In this document: positions 1 to 11,084 of the stretch, piece by piece
Numbering within the stretch: the first letter of the stretch is position 1
Layout: each line of letters begins with the position of its first letter
Assembly (NCBI RefSeq): GCF_009389715.1
Contig: NC_052399.1
Span: 27,599,146-27,663,145 of the forward strand
DNA: 64,000 nucleotides
Origin: Phoenix dactylifera
Lineage: Eukaryota > Streptophyta > Magnoliopsida > Arecales > Arecaceae
Direction: 5' to 3'
Made by a program: the position numbers and the translations under genes
The notes under the pieces: model-generated
Databases searched by the model: none
What the model was told of the DNA's origin: nothing
What the model saw: the letters and a program-made list of their open reading frames with translations, nothing else

Positions 1-2931
1 ATAACTTTGTAACTTTTGCTTGGTATGCATGGGGCCTTAGTTAGTTTCTTTTTTTTCTTTTTTCTTGATCATCTTTTGTTGCTGATTTTTTGGAAGTTAA
101 TCTGCACGAGATTAAATTTTGTATTTATCCTGTAAGGGAAATGCCAATGAGTGCTGCAATGAATGCCTTTGTACTGGTGACATGCCACTAAAACTAACTT
201 TTAAGCTAAAAACTTTGTATATATAAATACACACTACTCCAAAAATCTCTCCTCGAAGTTCTTGAACTTGTTTCTTGTCACAATCTGTATTTTTTTATCA
301 TGTATCGTACCCATTTCCTTTGTTAGTACTGAGGGAAGGTGATCTAATAATTGAATTGTTGAAATTTTGTTTGAAAAATCATGGTTCAAAAGCTTTGGAT
401 CTTGCATTGAACTTTTCAAGTTGGGATCACAAGTTAGCTTTTTTCATCTCCTTATGTTTGTCACTGCCCATGTGTTCCCTCCCCCTTATTTATGGAGAAA
501 AGTGAAACAATGAAAGGTAAATCTGGGACCCTACAGAAAAGATGACCATGGAGTCATTTATGGTGTTGTGCATGAGAAGGAAAGGGAGGTCAGGGAATGG
601 AGTTAGGGGTATCTTGGCTCTTGGGTTGCGTAAATTGTACAACTTAAACGCTTTTGATTCGAAAGATCTATAGCCTATATGAAATATCTTAGTTAAAGAG
701 AAAGGTGTCTACATCATATGGATGTTCTGAGGCATTCAGAGTGACAATCCATCTTGTCTTTAATGTTTTGTGCTTTCTTTTCTGTGCACTCTCATCTGTG
801 AGAAGTTAATGCTATTTTCTACAGTTGTATTGTGTGCTACAGCTTTATAAATGCTTGTTCATTTCATGAAATGCTAAAATTTCAACTCCAGTTGGTGTAA
901 ATTATGGAACCTTTAGTTTGAAATTAGACATGCATTCCGATCACAGTTAACACGTTGGTTATATATGTTTTCTAATTTATGTTCTAGATAATGGACTTAT
1001 GAGCCTAATTTGTGCATAAAAATTCGAACTTCAAGTCAGATTGATATTTGCTCAAGCCTAGATTGCTTAAAACTTCCTTGTTGCAATTAGTCCAGTGCAA
1101 TAAAATAGATATTCAAATTTAAGGTCTGAAGGGCAATTAAAAAGACAATAGAAATACTACAATAATTTATAAATTTTTAAACAACTTATTTGTAAAAATG
1201 ATCAAGTTGATGTTCAGTGTGTCAGAGATATGAACATCCAGTGCATGCCACCAGCCCTATCTATGCATCCGAGACAAGAAATTTCAGATGTTCATAAGTG
1301 GTGGAGCCTATGAAATAGCTGAACAGATGGTATAATTGCTTCAATCGAAGGGATTTGTTGCTAGCCAGCAAGGTAGAAGTGCTTAGAGGAGCCTTAGGTG
1401 GTGGGCTTTGATGAGTCAATATGTTAAGAACAGGGAATCTGGTTTAAATAGGTTCCAAAAGTTGGAAGTTTTGTATGAAGCATATGTTCAAATAAAGGTA
1501 ATGAAATGATGGTTTTCTGGACTGATAGTTGAAGTTCCGGCCTGATTTATATTAATGCATGTGGTGACTGCTGCCTGATGCTATATTCCAATCCTCTCCT
1601 TTGCGTGTCTGACTTTCATGAAATTCAGATAAAACATCATCCACCATTACGCTGCTGATTACATGGCAATGAAGTTATGCTTTAAAGGAGGTTTTCTGTT
1701 GTTAGGGTTTAGGGTTTCTGGTGTTAGCTTAACAATTGACATAGATCAAGATACCTATCATCATGACCTTATTATGGTGATTTAGTAGGTTATTAATGCA
1801 TGTGGTGACTGCTGCGTGATCTTATATTCCAATCCTCTCCTTTGCGTGTCTTGATTTTCATGAATTCACATAAAACATCATCCACCATTACGTTGCTGAT
1901 TACATGGCAATGAAGTTAGGCTTTAAAAGAGGTTTTCTGCTGTTAGGGTTTAGGGTTTCTGTTGTTAGCTTAATAGTTGACATGGATCAAGATACTTATC
2001 ATCATGACCTTATTATGGAAGATGATACTTATTTGCTCCTGGGCTTGCGGTTTCCTGTAAATTATATGCAGTTTGTGAACTATAGCATGCATAGTTCACT
2101 AATAGGATTTGAGTATTGTTATTCTTTGGACCTGGGTCATGCTGCAGAGCTGCCTTAGAAGGTCTTTTAAAGTTGAGCCCGAGAGAGTCCAAAAATGGGT
2201 AAATGTTTTTGGAACAAAACATTGTTGAAGTTATTTATAGTTCTTACATCCTATTTCCGTGCAGCATTATGTAGTGATATCCTTATTCTAAAAAAAATTA
2301 GGTTAAACTCAGCAGCTCTATATGTAAAACAGCCTTTTCTAGAAGCATATACATATCCTTGTTTCTGCCTCTCAACTTCGTCCATTTTCTGCACTATTTT
2401 ATGTGTCCCAAAAGAAGGTGCAATTGATCTGCTTCCTGAACCTTTCATCCAAAAAATACTGTAATGAGTAAAAGTCACGCTGAGAGCCTTATACTCTTAT
2501 CAAAAAAGACTAACAAAGATCAGTTGCTCAGATTGCTTATTTTATACAGTATGTGTAATGTTTTTCAATTGAAAATATATCCTCCTCTTGGTGATGCATG
2601 AATTTGGAAACTCAACGGATCTAGTTAGTGGTTCCTATTTTGTACCTTTTCTTCCGAATTTAAAGGTGGCTTGGTGTATGTCAATGATAAAATTACATTA
2701 GCTTTGAGTATTTGCTGCTGGCTGCTGATATTGTTTCATGAAAGAAAATGTTCTCTTGGATGGCCATGGGCTACCGAGCTAGATCGCAGGGGCATGCACT
2801 AGTTGGCACACCATGTTGCTGATTGCACTGGTGCTCGTATGCAGCTTTTCTAAATTAGGGATGCACCTCAAATTCTTTTTCTGTACATGTCTTTGAATTT
2901 TGAAACCTTGTGTCTGCTTGCTCTGATGCAG
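1..2931 (+). other. long intron (at least 2.9 kb) of the TM9SF gene
   Basis: The exon at 2932 has a good acceptor (TCTGATGCAG) and starts inside a codon, so the sequence to its left is intron. I found no sequence matching the expected preceding TM9SF exon, so the other exons probably lie left of the window. The stretch is AT-rich, has no convincing exon, and carries a 241-bp tandem duplication. Confidence 0.55.
1552..2020. repeat. 241-bp tandem duplication
   Basis: Two head-to-tail copies start at 1552 and 1793, both opening with TTAATGCATGTGGTGACTG. They stay about 90% identical by eye until about 2020. Each copy contains a short telomere-like run (TTAGGGTTTAGGGTTT). The small open frame in the second copy has no counterpart in the first, so I treat it as chance. 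Confidence 0.85.
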
Positions 2932-3151
2932 GTCATTCCTTTGCGGAGGATCAACCGGTCTATTCATTTATGGGTACTGCTTGTACTACTACCATGCTCG
3001 GTCCGACATGTCAGGTTTTATGCAAACGTCGTTCTTCTTCGGGTACATGGCTTGCATCTGCTATGGTTTCTTCCTACTTCTCGGGGCCATAGGTTTCCGT
3101 GCTGCCTTGTTATTCGTCCGTCACATATACCGATCTATCAAGTGTGAATAA
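2932..3151 (+). CDS. transmembrane 9 superfamily (TM9SF/EMP70) protein, C-terminal exon
   Basis: This is the last exon of a nonaspanin, a nine-helix membrane protein of the Golgi/endosome system. The exon starts with the third base of a codon and encodes 72 residues. They include the family-typical stretches YYYHARSDMSGFMQTSFFFG and GFRAALLFVRHIYRSIKCE, and the exon ends in TAA at 3149-3151. Two hydrophobic segments are visible, the last helices of the fold. The terminal KCE fits the KXE/KXD COPI-binding signal known at the C-terminus of plant and yeast TM9 proteins. The exon is intact, with no stops or frame breaks. The rest of the gene is outside the window. Identification is strong because the tail of this family is extremely conserved; which paralogue it is cannot be told from 72 residues. 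Confidence 0.9.
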
Positions 3152-3540
3152 TCAGTCATCCTTGGATCATGTTAGGTATGTTTCTTTTTTCTGCTTTATA
3201 TAGGCTTTCCCATAGAGAGAGAGACTTGCTATTTGTGAAAGGTGGTTGGACTTTACCTGTGGACATGGAGCAGCAGCTGGATTTAGAGCTGGAATCACCA
3301 TTTCTTGAACTGAGGCTGAACCTTCTAGATTGTTGTTTTGGTGCGAGTCAATTGTAATCTTGTTCTTCTTGTATCTGCTCCCTCCGAGAGCTCTTGTTAC
3401 TCTGCGAAGAAGTTTGTACCATTACATGGACCTACATATTCTAGAATACAGTATCTTTTTTTTTAAGTTAAGCTTTTCTTTTGGATCCATAGCTCTCCAT
3501 CTGACGGTACTCATTAAAGTTATATGAAATAAATTTTTGA
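3152..3540 (+). other. 3' UTR of the TM9SF gene with a poly(A) signal
   Basis: Non-coding sequence follows the TAA. A canonical AATAAA lies at 3528-3533, about 380 bases after the stop, a plausible length for a plant 3' UTR. Confidence 0.5.
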
Positions 3541-6163
3541 CAATTCAGAGTCCAAACTAGACCTTTTTTGAGCCTCAGGTTTTCTAGACATTTTTTTTTT
3601 GTTAAAAAAATGCAACAAATACACTTACAAAGATTATTTTTGATTCACCATGGTATATATTCTCCAACTTGTTGATTTCTAAAGGTCTTGGATGGATATC
3701 ACAACCAACGGTATTGGGAAGCAGAGGAGAAGAACTTCTCTTTTCGTTGTAGTCTACCCCAAAACAAAGCAAGATAGGAGAATACCAATAGAATAGCTAG
3801 CTATCTGCTCCTTTATCTCTCTCATAAGCTTCAGAAAAGACTGGAATTTCCGTGCAATGTTCCAAAGGACCGTAACATTCCTTTTACTAACAAGATTATT
3901 TGAATATTAAAGTCACTATAGTGAAGCTGGGACTAACCATTTTCATTGGATATAAATGGAGGATTTCCTTAGACTTTCTTAGTATACTCCAACATATATT
4001 GTTGTACTTCGCGAAGGATTCACCTTCCTTTGCAGGAATTCACCGTTGGATTATGCAATGGCAGCTTCGAGATTTATGGCAAATGGTTGAATAAAAGAGT
4101 CTGCGGAGTGCTTAGAGATTTGCGTGAGCATGAGGCATGATCTAATGGCTGGTGTCGTGAAAGAAGATCGATCATTCTTTCACGTAAAAGATGCAACCCA
4201 AACCATCCTTATGGATCAACTGGAACGTGGTTTGGAGGCTCCAGGCTTACCCAGATATAAAGGCCTGCAATCTTTGAATGTTAACATAAAATAGAACCGC
4301 AGGCCATAACCCTTTCTCATTATTAGGAGGGCGCCATCCCACAGGAGAAGAAACGAGACCAAAGCATGGCGATTACAAGGCCTTAGAATCTAGCCGCCTG
4401 TAGAAATCCAACAGTTATCAGGCAGAGTGGGAAAATTTTGATATACGGAAAGATATGGTAGTGAAGGTGGTGGTTTGGCTTGAACAAAGAAGCAAAAGAG
4501 AGAGAATAAGAGTAGGTGGGAGAAAACAATGGTGATCTGCCCGCATCGAACATTCTCCTGGCGGGGCGGGGGCCCAGTGGGGGCTGCTACGCGGGGGTGG
4601 GCTTGTCCCTTCCTCCTCCCTACCCCTTTTTCTTTAGCAAAAAAAAAAAAAAAAAAAAAAAAAATAATGGTGAGAGAAAGAGAAAGGCCTCGCCGTGTAT
4701 TTGCTCCAAATCTGATACCAAAAGAAAGCACTTCTCTTCTCTTCTCACTAATTGGATTCATCGTGAGTATTCTCAGACCACAGATGTTGGCACGATAAGT
4801 GTAGTGGCTAGACTATGGTAGATGCACGGATGTGCCATCTTAAATTAGCTGAAAAAGATAGGAGGGTCATAAAGAAGATGATGAAAGTAACATGGGTTTG
4901 AGTATCTTAATCTTTAAAAACTATCGCTACCATCATACCATCCATTTAAAAGAAAAAAGAGGAGGATAGGGTAGGATAGGATGTAGCCGAAGTATTCTAT
5001 TGTTACTCATACATTAATTAGTACCCTACTGGTAAACTAAGATAGGGAGGTTAAAGATAAATTTTTTTTAGTGATGCATCAAAGATCCCTTTTTGATTAT
5101 AATCCACTTATTTATACATAACAAAAATTATAACATAACTGCTGAATTCTTGTATCCATCCACACCAATCGTCACATTCTTCAATGATTCTAGAAGTTTG
5201 CCCCTACGATTCCATGTTCCTAATATGTTGTATAACCGCAAGCCAAATCGCATATGAAATAAAACTATCCTTCGAATTGTGCCTACACACGCCATGGCCG
5301 AATCCCATTCTTTTAGCTAATGTTTTGATCTATCATGACCGATTCCCATCAGGTCTAGCAAGGATAGCATTATTTCAATCTATTTTGAGCCCTTAACCTC
5401 GTCCATATGGGGCAGCTATATGAGTTGTTGATATAGGGTGCAAACAGCAGGAAAGCTCATAAGCCATAGACATTAAAGAGTTTTGGTGTTCCTAAACTTA
5501 GAATATCGGTTCTAGAACCACTAACCCTAGCCGCCTTATTCCTCAATTAAACTAGCCACTTATTTAATTTAAATCAAGGCAATCTATTGGGTTGGGCTCG
5601 ATCTGGGTTCAAAGACCTAAACTTTAGTCTAGCCTATTTCAGGTTTGCCTGGCCTGCTGGGCTTAAAATATTTTGCCCAAACTCATTTGAAAGGTTTCGG
5701 TCTTGAGCAAGCCGAGCAGGCTATCCGGCCATCAGACCTACATCCTTCCTAATTTTTTTTCCTCTAACCTTTCTCACATCTCTAAAATTTGAGGCACAAC
5801 AAGGTCTCGATGTGGGCGAATTATCCATTTTGCCCCTAAACATACATGATCATATAAAATGTCTCATATCTTAAATTGAACGAAAATGCATCACCATGTA
5901 CTGATCTATGGTTACTCGACGCTTATTTTACCTCAAATAAGTCCACCACCAATTCAGATTTAATAATCGTGAACGCTGAAAGAGATCCCATTGTGGCAGA
6001 ATGGAAATTCAAAGCACCCTCTGTCCGGCTAGTGAAGACGACGACAACGATGTAAATCTTCACAAAAGTAGACAAAACCCAAATGCGGTCTCCTCACGTC
6101 CATTGCATGAATCCGGTCACCGCCTCGCCCTGAGCTCCAGCCGTGCCGAGCGGCGGAGGATCG
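3541..6163. other. intergenic region without a recognised gene
   Basis: Mostly AT-rich. It holds a 24-A run near 4640-4663, a G-rich patch before it, and a dispersed repeat at about 3990-4200. Open frames around 4390-4820 run through the homopolymer and look like low complexity, not genes. Confidence 0.5.
3990..4200. repeat. dispersed repeat, copy 1
   Basis: Similar to about 12030-12190 inside a BAHD intron. Both share, in the same order, a block like TCACCGTTGGAT, a block like GGAGTGCTTAGAGATTTG, and a tract like AAGATCGATCATTCTTTC. No terminal repeats were seen, so the class is unknown. Confidence 0.45.
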
Positions 6164-6711
6164 ATGGGTGCCGTCACCTTCCATCCCATCTCCTTCTCCG
6201 CCTCCCCCGCTCTTAGCCCCAGAAGCCACCACCAGCGAGCATTCTTCTCCCCTTCTTCTTCTTCTTCTTCTTCTTCTTGGGTTAGTCCTTCTCTACCTCC
6301 TTTTTCTCCTCTAAAAATCTTAATCTTTTTGGGCTTTAAAAAGAATTGGATCCCCTGACGCCCCTTTTGTCGCCCAATGTGCTTAAACCCTAGCTCGAGC
6401 TCGTGGGGAATCGGCGGATTCTTCTCTCACCGGGGCGTCTGGCTGTTCGATTTCGTCCTCTGCAGGCGGCGATTTCGGCCCGAAGAGAAGGTGATGGGCG
6501 GCTTTTTTTTTTTTTAAAAATAAAAGTTCGTTTTTTAGGGAATAGTATTCGAGGTGGATGCAGGCTTTAAAGCAATTAATCCTGTGTGTTCTTTTGGTTA
6601 CTTCATTTCCTTTTTAATTGGCAGAAATATTCGACACTGAGCTGCGTCTGTGCTTGAACTTGCTACTGATGATGAATTGTACGAGCTGGAAAGCATTCTC
6701 TTTGGGCCGAG
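6164..6711 (+). CDS. 5' exons of an unidentified, probably plastid-targeted protein
   Basis: Proposed exons are 6164-6280, 6466-6490 and 6642-6711. Exon 1 starts at ATG 6164 and encodes 39 residues rich in Ser, Pro and Ala with few acidic residues, ending in a serine run from a (TTC)n tract. This looks like a chloroplast transit peptide. The donor is GTTAGT. Exon 2 (25 nt) is bounded by CTCTGCAG and GTGATG. Exon 3 read from the acceptor ACACTGAG keeps phase and encodes ELATDDELYELESILFGP, a protein-like stretch followed by a strong donor (GTAAGTA). A competing acceptor 17 bases upstream gives another frame that looks less protein-like. I see no later exons before the gap at 8795. This is either a gene with a very long intron or a broken 5' fragment. 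Function not recognised. Confidence 0.4.
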
Positions 6712-8794
6712 GTAAGTATTCTCCTTTACCATTCTTTTCCTTTAATCTTTCAGAAATTTATTGTATTAGTCTTTATTTGGAACCCATTTTGGAAGAGCTA
6801 AAACTTTTCATTTTGTTTCCACACTGGTTTGCTACCTTTGTTGCCAATTAATTATGTCATTCTTGGTAGCTGGTACTTTACCAGTTTGGATGAGGTACTG
6901 AGAACCTCAAAATGAACGAACTCTACTGTGCTGAATTCTTCTAGCTTGGTTAGGGAAATTTATCGCTACATGAAAACATCTTATTCTGGGGTGACCTCAT
7001 ACTAAGATGTATAGGATGAATGAAATCAGAGTGGTGTGAAATTGCATGTTGTAGTTTATATATTTATGAATAGTTTTATCCTTGGATTCATATATCGTAC
7101 CGGCTCAAACGGGCGGACCGTACCATACTAGTTCGGTACCGGTATTCAGTATAGGTGGTATATCGACACTTGGTATGCCAAAAAAAATTTGTATGTACCG
7201 TACTGACACTGTGCTAGTGTGGCACCGGTATGGGGTCCGGTACTGAGACGACAAATCTTGTTTGGATTAGTAAGCAAGAGGTTTCTTTTGGTACTATGTT
7301 GGGTTTGAATGCTAGTTAGCCTTCTTAACTTTTCATACTCCTAAGAATCTATACATAAACTTATACTGGGTGCATGATCTGAGGTTTCCTTACCATCATC
7401 CTTTCTTGCCCAATGTTGCAATCGCTAGTGATTTGGCGGGATAATGGTGATGGAGAGAGCATGGGTCAGAGGTTTAGGAAGAGATGAGAATGGTGGGATA
7501 GTGGTGGTGGTTGCAAGAAATATGCTTAAATGCAAAGAAGCAAGATCTATCGTACTAACCCGTGCCACCCTTGCCGACTGGATTGTACTATATTGATAAG
7601 TACTGATATAGAACCGAGGTTTGATTTAGTATATGAGCTGAACTAGTACAGTTCGATATTGGTCCAAATCTCCTAGTTTTGGGTGGTACCATGGCTAGGA
7701 GCGAGAAGAGTATTGGAAGTCTGCGTCAGTATAGGGTGCATACCATGTACCATACCGTATAGAATCAGTAACACACTTGTTCGGTTTTTGGTACTAGTTT
7801 TGTGGACCTTGTAAAGAGGAATAGGGATAGAACATACTTGTACAGTTCTTGGTACTAGTTTCATGGCCTTGTATAGAAGAATAGGGGATAGGAATGCATT
7901 GAGGAAAGGGTGGTTTTCTATTATGTGGAACACTCAGGAGAGATATAACTTTGAAAAAGCAAAATTAATCCAGTCAATACTCAGTTGATGCAGCTTTTGG
8001 TTTATGGATATGGCTTTTCTTCTCTTAAATTTTTAAATCATTGATTTTTCTCTTGGTTCCATTGTAAAATTGGATACATTAGTGTAAGATACATGAAATA
8101 ATTGTGTTCTGTTACTCTATGAGTTTGGTCAAGAAGTTTAAGAATTCATTTTCTTAGTAAGTTTTAAATACATAGTTTGACCTGGTAGAAGGAAGTAATA
8201 TCTAAAATCAAACTTGATTGTGGCGATGTTATTAGTACCCAATAGCCTAATAATATATTTTGATTGTTAGAAGATAATTAAATTAAGATCTAAAAACTGG
8301 TCTTAGAAGCTTACTAGGTTAGGTTTGGGTACTAGCTTGGCTTGGGCTGATAACTAGATAACATATATAAATTTGAATTATGTAAAGTTACAATTTTTGT
8401 ATGTTAAAATATCTGCATTTTGCATATTGGTTTGTTAAAAGTGCTCTCAATTGATTTAAATTGGATACATCAAACTCAAGAGAATGAATACTTGAAATTC
8501 ATACAAAAGGTCATGGTTGTCTATTTGTATTATGTGGTGACTACGTAAGAAATGAAAATCCAAAACAAATTTTGTATATGAAAATCCTAGTTATAAAATT
8601 GATAGATGCACCGTTGTAAGGTTATGTTCTGTTGAACGCAATATTCAAATTACATTTTGAAGACCTTAAGGATTTGCATTCAGGGAAAACATAATTTTGA
8701 AATTATACTTTAGAGATATTCAATATCCAAAACCCTGTGAGAAAAAAAGACATTAAAATCCATACTAATTATCTTCTCTATTTTGAATTCAGAT
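6712..8794. other. intron or intergenic DNA with GTACCGGTA-type repeats
   Basis: No coding signal recognised. It contains two patches (7090-7250, 7540-7760) rich in motifs such as CGGTACCGGTAT and GTACCGTAC, also found near 52730-52790, 54330-54550, 56850 and 59460-59610. Confidence 0.45.
7090..7250. repeat. GTACCGGTA-type dispersed repeat
   Basis: Short, partly palindromic motifs (GGTACCGG, GTACCGTAC) are densely packed. A better copy lies at 54330-54550. Likely a decayed inverted-repeat element; class unknown. Confidence 0.45.
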
Positions 8795-8894
8795 NNNNNN
8801 NNNNNNNNNNNNNNNNNNNNNNNNNNNNNNNNNNNNNNNNNNNNNNNNNNNNNNNNNNNNNNNNNNNNNNNNNNNNNNNNNNNNNNNNNNNNNN
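8795..8894. other. assembly gap (100 N)
   Basis: Exactly 100 N, the conventional placeholder for a gap of unknown size. The true distance and content are unknown. A BAHD remnant abuts its right edge. Confidence 0.99.
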
Positions 8895-8995
8895 TCCTCC
8901 AATTTAAGATATGACAGGAGTTCTTCTCGAGAAATCCTCAGGTCGCTCCAAAATCGAATAATTAACTTCTTCAAGGCTACATCCGGCCTTTACTA
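8895..8995 (-). pseudogene. BAHD acyltransferase remnant (end of exon 1)
   Basis: Read on the minus strand, about 8984 down to 8895 encodes GCSLEEVNYSILERP, then after a frame slip LRISREELLSYLKLE. These align with the end of exon 1 in the two intact genes here (CSLEDVNYLERP and [12 protein letters not shown] followed by ISKDELLP). Stops and the frame slip show it is broken. Its continuation runs into the assembly gap. Confidence 0.6.
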
Positions 8996-9103
8996 TTAGT
9001 TAACACGGCTCCACACGCTTTGGATCCCCTTTACCATTATCCCATGCCACCTACCACTTTTTCGTCTTCATAACTACCAAGACAAAACCTCTACTTTACT
9101 ATT

Positions 9104-9578
9104 GGGCTCGTTTGGTTCGCGGAAAGTATTTTTTCTCTTAGAATATGATTCCTAAGAATCAGATTCCTAGAAAGAGGATACCTAGGAAAGTACTTCTGGC
9201 ATGTTTGGTTAACCATGGGAAAGTGACAAATTTCCAAAGTGCTTATGTTTGGTTGATCAACCACTTCCTAGGAAAGTTATGTATAATTCCTATTATACCC
9301 TTAATAAAAATTAGGTCTTTAATGCCTCTTAATGCTTCTTTAATGCTGAAGGTCTTTTGGAAAAAAATAAAAAAAGAGTGATTCCCACCTCATGGGAAAG
9401 TACTTTCCCATGTTTCTCATGGGAAAGACTTTCCCATGAAATATGGGGATTATATTCTCATGGGAATACAACTTTCTCATCTCTCTCCTTTGAAAACTCC
9501 AACCAAATAAGAGGCATTTCATTACTTTCCCATTGACCACACTTTCCCCCCTCCTTTTCCTGCGAACCAAACGAGCCC
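9104..9578. mobile_element. MITE-like element with 17-bp terminal inverted repeats
   Basis: The left end GGGCTCGTTTGGTTCGC (9104) is the reverse complement of the right end GCGAACCAAACGAGCCC (ending 9578). At 475 bp with no transposase it is a non-autonomous DNA transposon. TIRs of this kind are common in plant MITEs, but I saw no clear target-site duplication, so the superfamily is not assigned. Inside is a perfect 22-bp palindrome around 9391-9412 (arms CATGGGAAAGT). Related copies lie at 43549-44010 and, more decayed, 25495-26205. Confidence 0.75.
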
Positions 9579-10514
9579 TAAGAGTAAGCAGACCTAGCTA
9601 CAATTAAGAACATCTCAAGCAAGGCCATCGACCAAGGTACGTACGCGACTTCATTGAGGCTTCGACACGCCGTAGTTGCCAACTTTTTTGAGCATTCCCG
9701 TATTTCATAACTACAGAAAAGTTGATAGTGGATGATTGTATGTCACCTTATGCAGCCAACTATTAAGAAACTATCTTATTAAATTCTACTGCTGATCTTT
9801 TATAGTACAATCGAGTAATTTTTTCTGATTTACCAAAAAAAAAAAGCTCTTAGAAGAGTCCGAACTGATCTTTATGATGAAGCTACACCTGCTTGCTCGA
9901 CAAAGTGATGAGTCCAATTAAGTGCAACATTATATAAATGTCGGCATCTTTGTTTACTTTTGCATTTCAGACGCTACCCGTGAATGGTGTCTTGCCAGCC
10001 AACCATCGGCTTTTCCTTCGGCCTTACTCCAAGAAAGTTTCCATGTAGCTCTCTGGACACGAGCAACTCGGAGAAGAGGTTGGGATGTCCGGGGGCCCGC
10101 ATCCTTAGGACACTATAGATTGAAAAGCGATAACAAAATTTTAAGGGGTAGCTCTGAGGTTGCTGATATCATTAACAGGATCAAATTTTTCTTTGCTGAC
10201 TGGTTTGGAGATTGCATCCAGAAGAAATTACAGAAAAGTTCACCTGCTTTGAATTGCATTTGTAAGTGACGAGCTTATAGCTCGTATTTACTTATTGTTG
10301 TCGTTCTCTTTTTTCTCTTAAAAAAAAGGTACTTAAACTAAAAATTTTAAGTACATTTTTGGAATCAGAAAATTTAAATAAATAAGTTTTTAAATTAAAA
10401 AAATATACATACTTACCAGGTTTTTGTTTTGAGCAGACAGCGATCCGAGTCAATCAAATTTAGAATCATCTTTTAAAAAAGGTTCGATTTATATCAACAA
10501 GCATCACGAGGCTT
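9579..10514. other. intergenic, no recognised gene
   Basis: A 115-codon open frame (9922-10269) lies here but matches nothing I recognise and lacks an obvious promoter or splice context. Confidence 0.4.
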
Positions 10515-10796
10515 CAACTGAAGAGGTGATTGAAGCATGCATCATGGATGTGAAGAAAAGGCTACGGCCGAGTTCTTCAAATCGGCGAACAAGAACTCAT
10601 ACCAGCTGAGATCGTTCTGCAAATCGTTGTTGGTGTTGGAATGGACCTGGTTGGGCTTTAATGAAGTCAGCAATAAGTGTGACAACATTGCCACTTGCAT
10701 TCTCACTTAGCCAACTTCTTGCAGACAAGGCGCTCATTTAATGAGAAACACTTAGCAGCATTCCGTGATCAAATGATGAAACCTAGAGCAATTCAC
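10515..10796 (+). pseudogene. BAHD acyltransferase remnant (3' end of exon 2)
   Basis: One frame reads SLLVLEWTWLGFNEV and then CDNIATCIL, matching [15 protein letters not shown] and SDSIATCIL of the intact gene at 21152-23644. Between them about 15 residues, including the DFGWG-type motif, are missing. The tail reads EKHLAAFRDQMMKP before TAG, matching [15 protein letters not shown], but several frame changes and stops separate the blocks. It is an inactive fragment about 0.3 kb downstream of the 3' end of the minus-strand intact gene, in opposite orientation. Confidence 0.7.
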
Positions 10797-11084
10797 TTGC
10801 TCTATTCATGCCCTAAAAGTTACACTTGAGGGCAGTATATATACTTATTCTGATCATTAAACAGAATTAGGAACAACTTCTTCTCTTTTTTCTAATAAAA
10901 AAATAGAACTAGTGTACATATCTCTCGTTGCTTTATAAGCAAATAAACAGACTTCGGTTATCAGTTTAGAAGAAGAAGAATAAAAAAAAAAGCTAAATGA
11001 TAAGGCCACATATATCATATGGCAATTATGCCTCCACACAGCTTATTCTTCAAAGTAGAAACATCTACTCGGTCTCAATACACT

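Noticed and set aside
4390..4821. Frames of about 90-120 codons across the A-run
   Set aside because: Homopolymer and G-rich low complexity, no domain.
8789..8974. 61-codon minus-strand frame
   Set aside because: Runs into the N gap; the real part is the BAHD relic already described.
9922..10269. 115-codon plus-strand frame
   Set aside because: No family likeness, promoter or splice context; not like BAHD although it lies between relics.
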